Positions 23,401-32,894 of a stretch of DNA of 64,000 nucleotides are shown here, in pieces. Source of the DNA: Nematostella vectensis. Its lineage: Eukaryota > Cnidaria > Anthozoa > Actiniaria > Edwardsiidae. The notes under the pieces were generated by a model. That model was given only the letters and a program-made list of their open reading frames with translations. It had not been told where the DNA came from and did no database searches. Both the position numbers and the translations under genes were made by a program. Position 1 is the first letter of the stretch; each line of letters opens with the position of its first letter. Location: the NCBI RefSeq assembly GCF_932526225.1, contig NC_064045.1, forward strand, positions 10,570,022 through 10,634,021, read 5' to 3'.

Positions 23401-25811
23401 CTGGGAATTTTTTGTCTGCCATGTCAAATTTCCACTTGCTTGTCTTTCTCGCGACAAACGACATGTTACCGCTAAAGGTGAGTCCAAATGCAAATGCTAA
23501 AAATTCACACAAAACACTAATCGACTGTATCAATTGCATGGACTTGGAACGTTTGACCTGGGCCTTTCGTTCTTGTTGAAGCGGCATTCTCTGATGAGTT
23601 TCAACAAAAAATGTGAAAAACATTTCTAAATAGTTAAAGCAGTGTGTCTATTGGAAGTTTCTTTGATGATGTCCCTGATAATTTAGTGCAGATGGCCTGT
23701 TAAATAACGCGGATTCTAATATATTATTTCGTCTCTTGTCGGTTGAATTCCCGTCGGCCCTCGGGAAGTAAACTGGGGACAATGCCACAAATTCAAAACG
23801 ATTGCCGTAAAAGACGACAGATTTCCCGCACCCAGGCTCTTGAAGACCATTACGAAAACCCACAGCTATTGATGTATCTCATTGATTGACATGTATCACA
23901 TTGATTGACATGTATCTCATTGATTGACATGTATCACATTGATTGACATGTATCTCATTGATTGACATGTATCACATTGATTGACATGTATCACATTGAT
24001 TGACATGTATCACATTGATTGACATGTATCTCATTGATTGACATGTATTACATTGATTGACATGTATCTCATTGATTGACATGTATCACATTGATTGACA
24101 TGTATCTCATTGATTGACATGTATCACATTGATTGACATGTATCACATTGATTGACATGTATCTCATTGATTGACATGTATCTCATTGATTGACATGTAT
24201 CACATTGATTGACATGTATCACATTGATTGACATGTATCTCATTGATTGACATGTATTACATTGATTGACATGTATCACATTGATTGACATGTATCTCAT
24301 TGATTGACATGTATCTCATTGATTGACATGTATCACATTGATTGACATGTATCACATTGATTGACATGTATCTCATTGATTGACATGTATTACATTGATT
24401 GACATGTATCTCATTGATAGACATGTATCACATTAATTGACATGTATCTCATTGATTGACATGTTGATTGACATGTATCTCATTGATTGAAATGTATCTC
24501 ATTGATTGACATGTATCTCGTCGATCGACATGTATCTCATTGATGTACATGTATCTCATTGATTGACATGTATTTCATTGATTGACATGTATCTCATTGA
24601 TTGACATGTATCTCATCGATCGACATGTATCTCATTGATTGACATGTATCTCATTGATTGACATGTATCTTATTGATTGACATGTTGATTGACTTGTATC
24701 TCATTGATTGACATGTTGATTGACATGTATCTCATTGATTGACATTTTACTCATTGATTGACCTGTATCTCATTGATTGACATGTTGATTGACTTGTATC
24801 TCATTGATTGACATTTTACTCATTGATTGACCTGTATCTCATTGATTGACATGTTGATTGACTTGTATCTCATTGATTGACATTTTACTCATTGATTGAC
24901 CTGTATCTGATTGATTGACATGTTGATTGACATGTATCTCATTGATTGACATGTTGATTGACATGTATCCCATTGATTGACATGTTGATTGACATGTATC
25001 TCATTGATTGACATGTTAATTGACATATATCTCATTGATTGACATGTATCTCATGTGCAGACCCACATGGAGGAGCTCTGCGCGGCGATCAAGAACAAGG
25101 ACACGGAGGCGTGTGACGGCTGGCGTAAAGGGGAGCAGTGGGGGACAGTTGAGCAGATCATAGCGGCACACGGTAAGGACGGTACGGACCGTGCATTAAT
25201 GCGCAAACGTCGTCAATTTTCAAGTACACTTTTGCGACTACATTCCAGTTTATACTTGTCTAAAATAGATAGAAAAGGGGAAGGGCTTTTTTTATCCGCT
25301 AGACAGCAGGGTAATGAAGCTATTAGAAAATTTCACCACATCGGATTGATGCACCACAGACAAAGAACGAGAATACAATAGAACAATGAGGTAATCTAGC
25401 CAATCCTGTTCGGCCTTACGAGCTAGCATCTACACTTGTCAGATTGCGCGCGATCAAGTCCTAAATGGCGGCCGATAAGCCGATAGATCTTACTAGTCCA
25501 ATAAACCGACAAATGCATTGCTTTGTTCCTTTCCATTGTTTTACCTCGTTCTCTCTTACGCTTCATTGGCCTCAATTGTTTCAGACAATGCCATGCATAC
25601 ATTTGTCGGTGGATTGGACAACCCTCTAAAAAGTGTTTACTCCCTTTCCCCAGCTCCCTCACCTGGACCATTCACGCACGGCCCCACCGGTGACGTAGAC
25701 ATGGAAGACATGACCCAGGCCTCGCGCGTCTCATCGTGGACGTGCAAGCACTGTACTTTTATCAATCACGCGATGGGCTCGTGCGAGATGTGCGGACTCC
25801 CCCAAGCTTGA
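11421..25811 (+). CDS. NPLOC4: NPLOC4 (nuclear protein localization protein 4), complete, 16 exons
   Basis: Exons: 11421-11432, 11516-11596, 12785-12897, 13362-13529, 14588-14636, 15105-15199, 15828-15951, 17287-17373, 17579-17671, 18699-18984, 19751-19788, 21609-21731, 22866-23042, 23361-23477, 25061-25172, 25585-25811. They sum to 1902 nt (633 aa; family about 600). NPL4 with UFD1 is the ubiquitin-binding adaptor of the p97/VCP unfoldase in ERAD and chromatin extraction. Visible domains: N-terminal ubiquitin-like fold (MANLIIRVQS...) residues 1-80; zinc-binding NPL4 region about 125-215 with [12 protein letters not shown] and CTKCQP; the MPN-like NPL4 domain about 225-540 ([31 protein letters not shown]); C-terminal NZF finger 608-633 ([10 protein letters not shown]...CEMC), whose Thr-Phe pair is the usual ubiquitin contact. 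ATG 11421 is chosen because MANL|IIRVQ matches the conserved start. Confidence 0.95.
12860..13260. repeat. Decayed 5' splice-site array, NPLOC4 exon 3
   Basis: The exon end CCTCTGAA|GTAAGC (donor after 12897) is followed by two diverged copies, CCACTGAA|GTGAGT (near 13098) and CCACTGAA|GTACAC (near 13214). Each is followed by the same AT-rich intron phrase (aatgaatttattatttag). The unit is roughly 120-200 bp. Confidence 0.6.
14820..15095. repeat. Intronic tandem repeat, about 60-bp unit
   Basis: 'gctattgctgtgacattga' and 'ttcatttaatattaagcagc' are repeated about six times just upstream of NPLOC4 exon 6. The unit does not contain exon sequence. Confidence 0.85.
15304..15646. mobile_element. 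MITE with 17-bp terminal inverted repeats and TGTATT duplication, family E copy 1
   Basis: Left end AGGGGTAGCGATGGGTA, right end TACCCATTGCTACCCCT (one mismatch). Both flanks carry TGTATT (15298-15303, 15647-15652). The body is 343 bp and contains no protein. A longer diverged relative is at 35262-35770. It sits in NPLOC4 intron 6. Confidence 0.85.
15952..16842. repeat. 5' splice-site array of NPLOC4 exon 7, 100-bp unit
   Basis: Downstream of the exon 7 donor (after 15951) the unit repeats with a period of exactly 100 bp: 'ttaagagacaggtgagttaa' at 16041, 16141, ... 16741 (eight copies), with a ninth cut short at 16842. Each unit holds about 60 bases homologous to the exon end, a CAG|GTGAGT donor and 40 bases of AT-rich intron. 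The true exon has the weaker CAG|GTGATT. Confidence 0.95.
17135..17286. repeat. 3' splice-site array of NPLOC4 exon 8
   Basis: Three copies of pyrimidine tract + AG + GAATACAGACAC... precede the true acceptor (ctccag before 17287). One copy still reads EYRHIDNIL where the true exon reads DYRHVDNIL. The period is about 50-60 bp. Confidence 0.85.
17770..18075. repeat. Intronic tandem repeat 'ctatcycttaggg', about 60-bp unit
   Basis: Four to five diverged units carrying 'tgctatctcttagggt' and 'tttttctgattctg'. They lie in NPLOC4 intron 9 and contain no exon sequence. Confidence 0.75.
18379..18590. mobile_element. Dispersed repeat family F copy 1
   Basis: 'aaataaggttgcactcggc' at the left and 'acccatgaaccactgcaggt' with 'gtgcagcctta' at the right resemble 26722-26960 (aaataaggttgcactagag ... 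acccatgaagcactg). Short AGGTTGCAC/GTGCAGCCT ends are inverted. Non-coding. Confidence 0.55.
18609..18698. repeat. Duplicated 3' splice site of NPLOC4 exon 10
   Basis: The acceptor 'ttgtttttag' plus the first 50 or so exon bases occurs twice without change, exon starts 18621 and 18699 (78-bp period). Use of the first acceptor keeps the frame but runs into a TAA before the second copy, so only the second is productive. Confidence 0.9.
19255..19745. repeat. Intronic tandem repeat before NPLOC4 exon 11, about 75-80-bp unit
   Basis: Six units with 'agtaagcttgcgtgacactc' and 'agccaatcaccatacttgtt'. The last merges with the acceptor region of exon 11 (tcttttcaag before 19751). Confidence 0.9.
19955..21490. 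repeat. 42-bp minisatellite, about 36 units
   Basis: The unit contains 'ggtggccacggtagcg' and 'cactataacactttgtatt' and is 42 bp, a multiple of three. Stop codons are therefore absent in several frames on both strands, and long ORFs (up to 521 codons) arise as artefacts. It lies inside NPLOC4 intron 11. Confidence 0.95.
22741..22865. repeat. Duplicated 3' splice site of NPLOC4 exon 13
   Basis: The acceptor 'ttggttcaccccaag' and 60 or so exon bases appear at 22763 and again at the true exon start 22866 (103-bp period). The first copy ends in a sequence resembling a donor (CCTTA|GTAAGA). Confidence 0.9.
23043..23305. repeat. 5' splice-site array of NPLOC4 exon 13, 86-bp unit
   Basis: 'ataggggaactacag|gtgtga' occurs at the true exon end (23042) and again ending at 23128, 23214 and 23300, an exact 86-bp period. 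Each unit contains the last 30 or so exon bases, the donor and intron. Confidence 0.95.
23870..25055. repeat. 19-bp minisatellite abutting NPLOC4 exon 15
   Basis: About 60 units of 'tctcattgattgacatgta' with variants, grading at 24660-25030 into compound units containing 'gacatgttgattgac'. The array continues to within about 10 bases of the acceptor 'catgtgcag' of exon 15, so it supplies the branch-point and pyrimidine-tract region. Confidence 0.95.
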
Positions 25812-26400
25812 GCACTAGACATTCCTCCTGCCATTGAAAACGCTGTCACGCTTACTGCGTGACATATCTTGGGATAACAGATGGCTATCATAAAAGGGCT
25901 CTGTAGATTGCGCGACATTTTTGTCACACTGGAGGGCTCATTGCGTGACGTATTATTAGCATGGGATAACAGAAGGCTATCACGTAAAAGAGCTCTGTGA
26001 CAGACCATCATCATGGTGTAATAATACCAGTCTGTTCTACAACTATTGTCAAGAGACGGAGATCGATCATGGAGAAACGCCAGTCTCTGTGGTTCACTGT
26101 TGACCCTGTCATTCTGGAGAAACTTGTTGCAGTTGCGTGACGGACCTTGATCATAGAGTAACTAAAGTGTCTAACATCTAATTTATCACGTTAGATAATT
26201 CCATAGCGTGACAGCACTCGATCATGGAGAAACGCAAGTCTCTGCAATTCACTTTTGACCCTGTCAGGTTGTTGCGTTTGCGTGACGGGGCTTGATCATA
26301 GAGTAACGCAAGTGTCTGGCATCTGCTCTATCACGTAAGAAAATTCCATTGCGTGACAGAGCTCAATGGACCGACTTGGTGTCAGTCGGTGTATCCCACA
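25812..26400 (+). other. 3' region of NPLOC4 with hairpin-like repeats
   Basis: Several units recur in diverged form: 'ttgcgtgac', 'gagctctgtgacag', 'gatcatggagaaacgc' followed by 'agtctctg', and 'gaccctgtca'. They include complementary pairs that could fold. An aataaa-like signal (aataataaatt) is at about 26425. Probably 3' UTR. Confidence 0.5.
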
Positions 26401-26721
26401 GATAACAAAGATGTCGCCTTAAAATAATAAATTGCGTCCGAAACATTACATAGTCTGTTAAAATTGAACAATCCTCGTTGGTAATCTATTTATTGGTATG
26501 CTTTTTGGCGGCCTGGTCTTTTTCTCAAACCAACGCTGGAACTCGTTTTTTTTTACATTAGTACTTCAAAAAAAATAACTCCAGGTATATGTAGTTTAAT
26601 GGAATTGCTGTATTTTATACCATATGGCTATCTGAGATTTGGCTTGATGAATAAGATTTAAGATTATTGTAATTACCACGAAAGTTTGTCTCGTCACTTT
26701 AAATGTACACCTGTTTCAAAT

Positions 26722-26960
26722 AAGGTTGCACTAGAGAACCCATGTGTCGTAGCCCGCGGTGGTTCATGGGTAGCGCACAAACGGAAACAGAATCCTTGTA
26801 TATGGAAGCCATGTGAATGCTCATAAGAATGTAAACAAGAATTCTACAGCTTTTGAAACCCGGATTTGTATTTTTTTACGCTTATTTGCTTATTTACTTG
26901 ATACCCATGAAGCACTGTTGGTTACGATACACGGATTCTGCGCTTTGGTTGCACGGTAGA
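26722..26960. mobile_element. Dispersed repeat family F copy 2
   Basis: Similar at both ends to 18379-18590 (aaataaggttgcact; ggttacgatac). The remaining interval to 28160 shows no gene. Confidence 0.5.
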
Positions 26961-28160
26961 GTTACCATAGTAACCATGACGTCAACGATGACGATGACAC
27001 GATAACGTTACCACGGTTTCCAATATTCTGCGAAATTGATCGCTGACTAACAGCTTCTTCTTTTTCCGGGTGGGCCCACCTCCTTCTATAAGAAGATTCT
27101 TGTGAGCATAGAATGCAGTGCATGTGAGGGAGGGCCAATAAAATGTCCGTGCATGTGAGTTAAAAGAATTTGGGTGGTCAGTTTTTTCTCGAGGGGGGGC
27201 TGCTGTTATCCGACAGGATTGTTTTTTAGCTTTCGGTTTTCCCTTCAAGAATCACACTTAAGCCAAACTGCTTTATTCTTGAAAACCTTGAGATTTTTCC
27301 CTTTAATCCTCAAACGATGCAAGTCAAATTACAATGAACACAACTCGATAGATTTCTTATAGAACGATTTTATCGTTGTTGCACATGCGCAATAGCGACT
27401 TTTTCTGAATAGTTGTTGCTTTTCCAAAAAAAAAACGTTGAACCGATATATTTTAATTTCCGTTGAACTTTTAATACCATCATTTGTCTAGACAACATAC
27501 TTTTTCAAGCATTTTTTTTATTCGCGAGCTGCTTTAGAATAAAATAGGTTAATCCCACATTTGGCAGACAAATCACTTAGATGATCCTCTGATTAACGAA
27601 GCGTAAATTATTGAAGCAATTTGATCTTTCACTTTTAAATTTCTCCAGAAAAGCGGGATTTCCTTTAACAAGAAAACCTGCGCCCCAAAAAAGAGAGAAA
27701 TTCAATTTAGATCTTGTAAGTGATTTCGTATGTTATCAGTTCCCGAAGCGAAAATATTCGCCGAAACTTCAACAGCTGGCGATAAATCGGTAAGTTCACA
27801 GGTGTCAAAAACCAATAGGTACTTTGGTATTACAAATGTATTCAGTGCTTTAAAAAAGCAACTTAGTATGTGAACGACCTGAGGCTTATAGTCATCATAA
27901 AACGGAAAGTACATGCTTAACATCACTTATCCTGTGTTTTTTTCGCCTGATGGATCTGGCCGGAAATGTGAATTTTTACGCCTCTCATAACTCGCAAGTA
28001 TTCAGGTTTTAACCACTCCTTGCACAAGACAACACAGCTTAAAGGTGTAAGGGGCGACAAGGGAGCGAAAGGAGTTCACAGAAGACGACGATCACTGCCT
28101 TGCATATTGATAAATACTTGTACATGAACATGAAATACAAGAAAATATTTGAAGCAAGCA

Positions 28161-29138
28161 ATGGCATTCATGAATGAAACGAGGCTACAAATGAAAGGGA
28201 CTGAGCTAATGTCGTTTCACAATGGAACAATCAGTTTACCGCCCGATATTCAAGACTTGGTCTCACTGTACGACACGCTCCGACCGTTGTTTGCATCACT
28301 GGCGTTTGTGTCCCTGCTTTTTGCAATGTTTGCAAATATTTTGGTCATACTCATCGGATCAGCAGATCCCAGAAACCACAACATGGCGAGCCTTTTCCTG
28401 CTTAATATTTCAGCGGCTGGCATCTTTTACGCAGGCGTGAATGTTGTGGGAGAAATGATTATGCTGCGCTATGACGTCACGAGGTTACAAAGTTCATGTG
28501 TGGTGCAGCCGCTGACCAGCCTGCAGATGATTCTGTACTCAGTATTAGCGTATTCTGTAAGTGGTCTATGTATAGAAAGGTACCTAAGTAAGCAGACTTT
28601 GGACTTTCCTTCTTACAAAAACATCGACGAAAGACTAAATATCAAACTCACAATATTTGCAGCCATTTGGATTAGTTCGGTAGCAATACTCGCTCCAATT
28701 GGACTTTGCTCTGGGAAATTAAGCGTTGCTTATCTAGCGTTTCTTATTATTTTCCTGCACGCTTTTCCACTTCTTGGAATCTTTATTTCGAACATCTTGC
28801 ATTTCAAACTCACCAACAATAGCGTAGTCCCAGGCCCTATCGTAGGAAACGTCACAATCTATCCTATTGACCAATCAGAGCGCTTCCTTCTAGCTTCCAT
28901 AGTGATCACTCTGATTGTCACATGGACTCCATTTCACGTAGTTTTTGTTGTGGGAGAATTGAGTGAGTTTTCCTCAATCGGGATTTACCAGTTTGACCTG
29001 GTAAGGAGGGCAATGCAAATGCTTGCTCACTGGAATTTCCTTCTGAATCCCGTCTTATTTTACAAATACGCGACAAGCCTTCGTGAGGGTTTTAACAGCA
29101 TTGTAGTGTTTTGTATCCACATGTTCAGACAACAATAG
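28161..29138 (+). CDS. Class A (rhodopsin-like) G protein-coupled receptor, intronless
   Basis: A single exon of 325 codons from ATG 28161; an upstream in-frame TTG at 28149 is less likely, and ATG at 28170 is an alternative. Seven hydrophobic segments are visible. N-glycosylation sites NET and NGT precede TM1 (FASLAFVSLLFAMFANILVI, Asn 1.50). TM2 has LLNISAAG, with Asn where most class A receptors have Asp 2.50. TM3 starts at a Cys and ends CIERY, an E-R-Y form of the DRY motif. ECL2 has Cys in GLCSGK. TM6 has TWTPFH (W6.48, P6.50) and TM7 has NPVLFY in place of NPxxY. It would couple an extracellular ligand to G proteins. The ligand cannot be told; intronless orphan receptors of this kind are common in cnidarians. 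Confidence 0.85.
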   Translation: MAFMNETRLQMKGTELMSFHNGTISLPPDIQDLVSLYDTLRPLFASLAFVSLLFAMFANILVILIGSADPRNHNMASLFLLNISAAGIFYAGVNVVGEMIMLRYDVTRLQSSCVVQPLTSLQMILYSVLAYSVSGLCIERYLSKQTLDFPSYKNIDERLNIKLTIFAAIWISSVAILAPIGLCSGKLSVAYLAFLIIFLHAFPLLGIFISNILHFKLTNNSVVPGPIVGNVTIYPIDQSERFLLASIVITLIVTWTPFHVVFVVGELSEFSSIGIYQFDLVRRAMQMLAHWNFLLNPVLFYKYATSLREGFNSIVVFCIHMFRQQ

Positions 29139-29202
29139 TTACAAGCGCGTATTCAGGATAAGCGGGATGCGAAGTAATAGGTATCATCATAAGAATATGG
29201 TC

Positions 29203-29395
29203 AGGGCCGTAGCAGGGGGTGGGACACTGGGGGCATGTGCCCCTCCCCCCCAATATTAAAAATAATAATAACCAGTAGGGGCGTGTGTGTGCGCCCCAAT
29301 ATTTTCTTAATGTTTTTGTATTGTGCCCCAAGTGGTTAGGGAGGGGGGGGGGGGGGGGGTGGGCACCTGTGTACGCGCCTATATACAGTCCTTCG
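29203..29395. mobile_element. Family B MITE-like repeat, copy
   Basis: CAGGGCCGTAGCAGGGG start, 'accagtaggggcgtg' centre and a long G-run. The same family as 3184-3595 and 9802-9959. The right end is lost. Confidence 0.65.
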
Positions 29396-30590
29396 TCAAA
29401 AGGTTGTCGTGAACCGGCTTCGCGACTACGCGACAAGCCCGCATGCAAGCATTGGCAAAAACCACTTAAAGGCCTAGCTGCATATATTAGCAACTTCAGA
29501 CTTAGACGCGTTAGCGGAGAAGCACCCCCAAACACCTCTACATCGCCTGTAATTACCTCCATTTCGTTGCCAAGAATGTCATTTGCAGGATTCGAGTTGG
29601 TCCGTGACACTAGCGAGACAGATTCATTTCAAGTATAAATTTCATGTTGCTTTCTGTCTGTCCCAGCACAATTTTCGTGTCAGCATCGCAACGAAGGTCG
29701 CATAACAAAGCGAAACGTTAGCTAGGACATTTAATCCCTAGTACAATGTTTTTGTGTAACGTCTTTTTTGTCGGCAACTTCATTTATGAAACTTTAGTTC
29801 TACTACAAAGTTTGGGAGGATTGTGTTACGCCAACTAAACCGTAGGTTACCGAGTTAACCCACCTCGCGAGCAGGGTTAGATTTTATCTCCAAATTAACC
29901 AAGTGTTAGCGCTAACCAGCGTTTCGGAAACATAACTAATCCGGGGGTAACAATTTAATCGTGGGTTATGACAAATTTGGGTAAGCGCTAATCTGCTTTT
30001 CAGAAACCGGCCCCCGGGGGTAAAAATTCAATCTTGGGTTAGGGCAAATTTAACCCTGGGTTAGCGCTAATCTGCTTTCCAGCTAAAAGATAAGATGGGA
30101 CAAGTGCATAGGGAAGGAGGACAGGGTTAACAGAACGACTCACCAGCAGCTATATAATTATGTATTTATACAAAACTATATCATTACAAAATATATGTAC
30201 ACAATATACTATAAACAAATATAAAACATCTTCATGATGCATCGCGAATTGAAATATAATTGAAACACTAAGCATTAATATTAATATTATAAAAGTTATA
30301 AACGATTTTAAAAATATAAAATAATTTTATGTGGGGTCTTTTGGTGATAATTGATCACATTATAAAAACTTTACATGGGTTAGAGATGTCGCGTCACCTC
30401 AGCAGGACAACTGAAGTTCTCGCAAGTTACTACACGGGTAACGGTGACTGTTAGCACGCAACTAAAGTTTTCAGTCATATTACGCATTATGCTAATCATG
30501 GATTCATACAAAGACTCTTAAGGATCCATAATGTTAATACATTGGAATACTAATGTTAATCCATGCTACAGTAACGTCAGGCATTTCAGG
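29395..30590. other. Non-coding interval with 'gggttag/gctaatc' repeats
   Basis: At 29850-30080 'gggttag', 'gcgctaatctgctttc' and their partners recur in both orientations, giving imperfect palindromes. The remainder is AT-rich. No gene recognised. Confidence 0.5.
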
Positions 30591-30865
30591 ACGTTTACGT
30601 AACATCTGTCAGAATAGTCACGTAACGGTCACGCAACTAATTTCGCAATGCATGTAAAATGCGTCACGTAACGCGTATTCGGAAGGTTACGGTCATGTGA
30701 CGCATCATCTGAGCATGGTCACGTGATAAGTGTCATCACGGTAATATAACCCGTGTAGTGAAAACGGGCACGTCACGCAGGTCAGCGCGGTCACGTAACG
30801 CGCTTCAACAGGGTCACGTAACTGTCACCCCGGTCACGTGATAAGTGCAAGTGCGGTCACGTGAC
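30590..30865. promoter_or_regulatory. Cluster of about ten GGTCACGTRA motifs
   Basis: GTCACGTAA or GTCACGTGA occurs roughly ten times in 275 bp (for example 'ggtcacgtgataagtg', 'gcggtcacgtgacgctg'), immediately downstream of the FBXW10-like stop codon. The CACGTG core is the binding site of bHLH-Zip factors. It may be regulatory or an ancient repeat; function is inferred only. Confidence 0.45.
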
Positions 30866-30870
30866 GCTGT

Positions 30871-32862
30871 TCAACACGTCAGCTGGATGCAGGAGTGTGG
30901 CCTCTGCACTGGCCCCGAGAGCGTTCTCCCCCTAGTCTTGCGTCCCGACTTGGACTCCTTGTCCTTGAGTTGATCTTCAAAGCTCAGCTGACACGAGTAA
31001 GTTTTGAGATTGAGACATGACAGACTCTTCAATGGGTTTACGCTGATTGAAACCTTTTTCGACGCCACAGATGCACTCTGGGGCCGTTTTCTTTGACCGC
31101 TGACCAATTCCCGAGCCTGCGCTGCTGTCAGCATTATCTTATTTTCGCAAGGCATGATGGGAGTCTTTGCTGACGTGGTCCATCCCCTTTTATCGGCCGG
31201 GAGAGTCTGGGTGTGAAATACAGGCGCTGAGCGACCGCGCGATATTACATGGGGCGTCCTGTTATCCGGTAAGGGCGGCGGCCTTGGGTACGTTTGCCTC
31301 ACCTCGGTCACGTGGATTCGCTCTCGAATATCCGAGTCGGGGTTAAACGGGGTTTCCTCGACTTCGTTTCCAGCCTTCTTGAAGGAGACCTTGGCCGGTG
31401 AGGACTGAGGCCTGAGAGGTTTTCCTTTCCTAGCGCTGTTGATCCTGGTCACGTGATTATCGATGCTGCTGAGGGTGCTATCGAGGTGACGCACCCTTGG
31501 TGGGGCACTAAGCACCCTCTTTCCATCATCGCACCATTTTGCCTCACGCGTTCTTGGCGGTGACACAGGTCGACCGCACACGCCTACCCTGGAAGGGGGC
31601 CGAGAGGTTTGCTCCAGCACGCCAGACCGCGAGGGGGGTCGTGAGGTGAGATCGATGGCCCCACCCCGAGAAGGTGGTCTGGAGGGTAGACTGTCCCGCG
31701 TGTCTGCCCGTTTGAGTCGCTGTGAGCGCACGTAAGAGCGCGGGAGTTTGCGAGGAGGGTGTTTTCCGTAGACGTTTAAACTGCCAAGCCCCTCGGGCCG
31801 CTCAGCAGGAAGGCTGTAGTCCCATCTCACAGGCTCGAAGTTGAAGATAAGAAGGTTGCTCACCGTGTTCACTACCATCCTGCCAAGGAAAATAGAATCG
31901 GATAAGCCCAGCTCCGAGTAATTTTTTGTACCTGTTCTCCACGGCATAATTAGTTGTGACTGGAGACCCGAATGATACCGAGTCGATCCCGAACATTGCC
32001 CAGCCTGCCCGAGTAATGTACGTACCTGTTCTCCACGGCATAGATAGTTGTGATTGGAGAACCGAATGATACCGAGTCGGTCCCGAACATTGTCGAGCCT
32101 GCGCCGAGTAATTTTCGCACCTGTTCTCCACGGCATAGATAGTTGTGATTGGAGAACCGGATGATACCGAGTCGGTTCCGCACATTGTCGAGCCTGCCCG
32201 AGTAATTTTCGCACCTGTTCTCCACGGCATAGATAGTTGTGATTGGAGAACCGGATGATACCGAGTCGGTTCCGCACATTGTCGAGCCTGCCTGAGTAAT
32301 TTTCGCACCTGTTCTCCACGGCATAACTAGTTGTGATTGGAGAACCGGATGATACCGAGTCGGTTCCGCACATTGTCGAGCCTGCGCCGAGTAATGTACG
32401 TACCTGTTCTCCACGGCATAACTAGTTGTGATTGGAGAACCGGATGATACCGAGTCTGTTCCGCACATTGTCGAGCCTGCGCCGAGTAATGTACGTACCT
32501 GTTCTCCACGGCATAACTAGTTGTGATTGGAGAACCGGATGATACCGAGTCGGTTCCGCACATGTCGAGCCTGCGCCGAGTAATGTACGTACCTGTTCTC
32601 TACGGCACAAATGGTTGTGATGGGGTCGCTCCTGCTATTACCGCGAATCAGTCTCAAACAGTCACCATTCAACATGTTCCACACACGCAGCTGCAACATG
32701 AAACAGACAAGTACATCATGAGTGTTTGGTGGACGGTAAGAAAACCGCGTTCATATGGCTCAAGAAAGCGGGTCTTCCTATAGAAGAATAAAGACAAGAG
32801 CCGCTTCACATATGCGATTAGGCGGCGTCACAGCACCAAGGAACCACGGATCCTGATGATCA

Positions 32863-32894
<32 letters not shown>

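Noticed and set aside
23875-25050. Possible CRISPR-like array
   Set aside because: The 19-bp units are head-to-tail without spacers, in a eukaryotic intron; a minisatellite.
28149-28160. Upstream in-frame extension of the GPCR from a TTG
   Set aside because: Eukaryotic initiation at TTG is unlikely; ATG 28161 is the first Met.
31950-32563. Several - strand ORFs repeating SPITTxYAVENR
   Set aside because: They read through the 95-bp splice-site array. Only the first copy (exon 10) is in the phase-consistent gene model.
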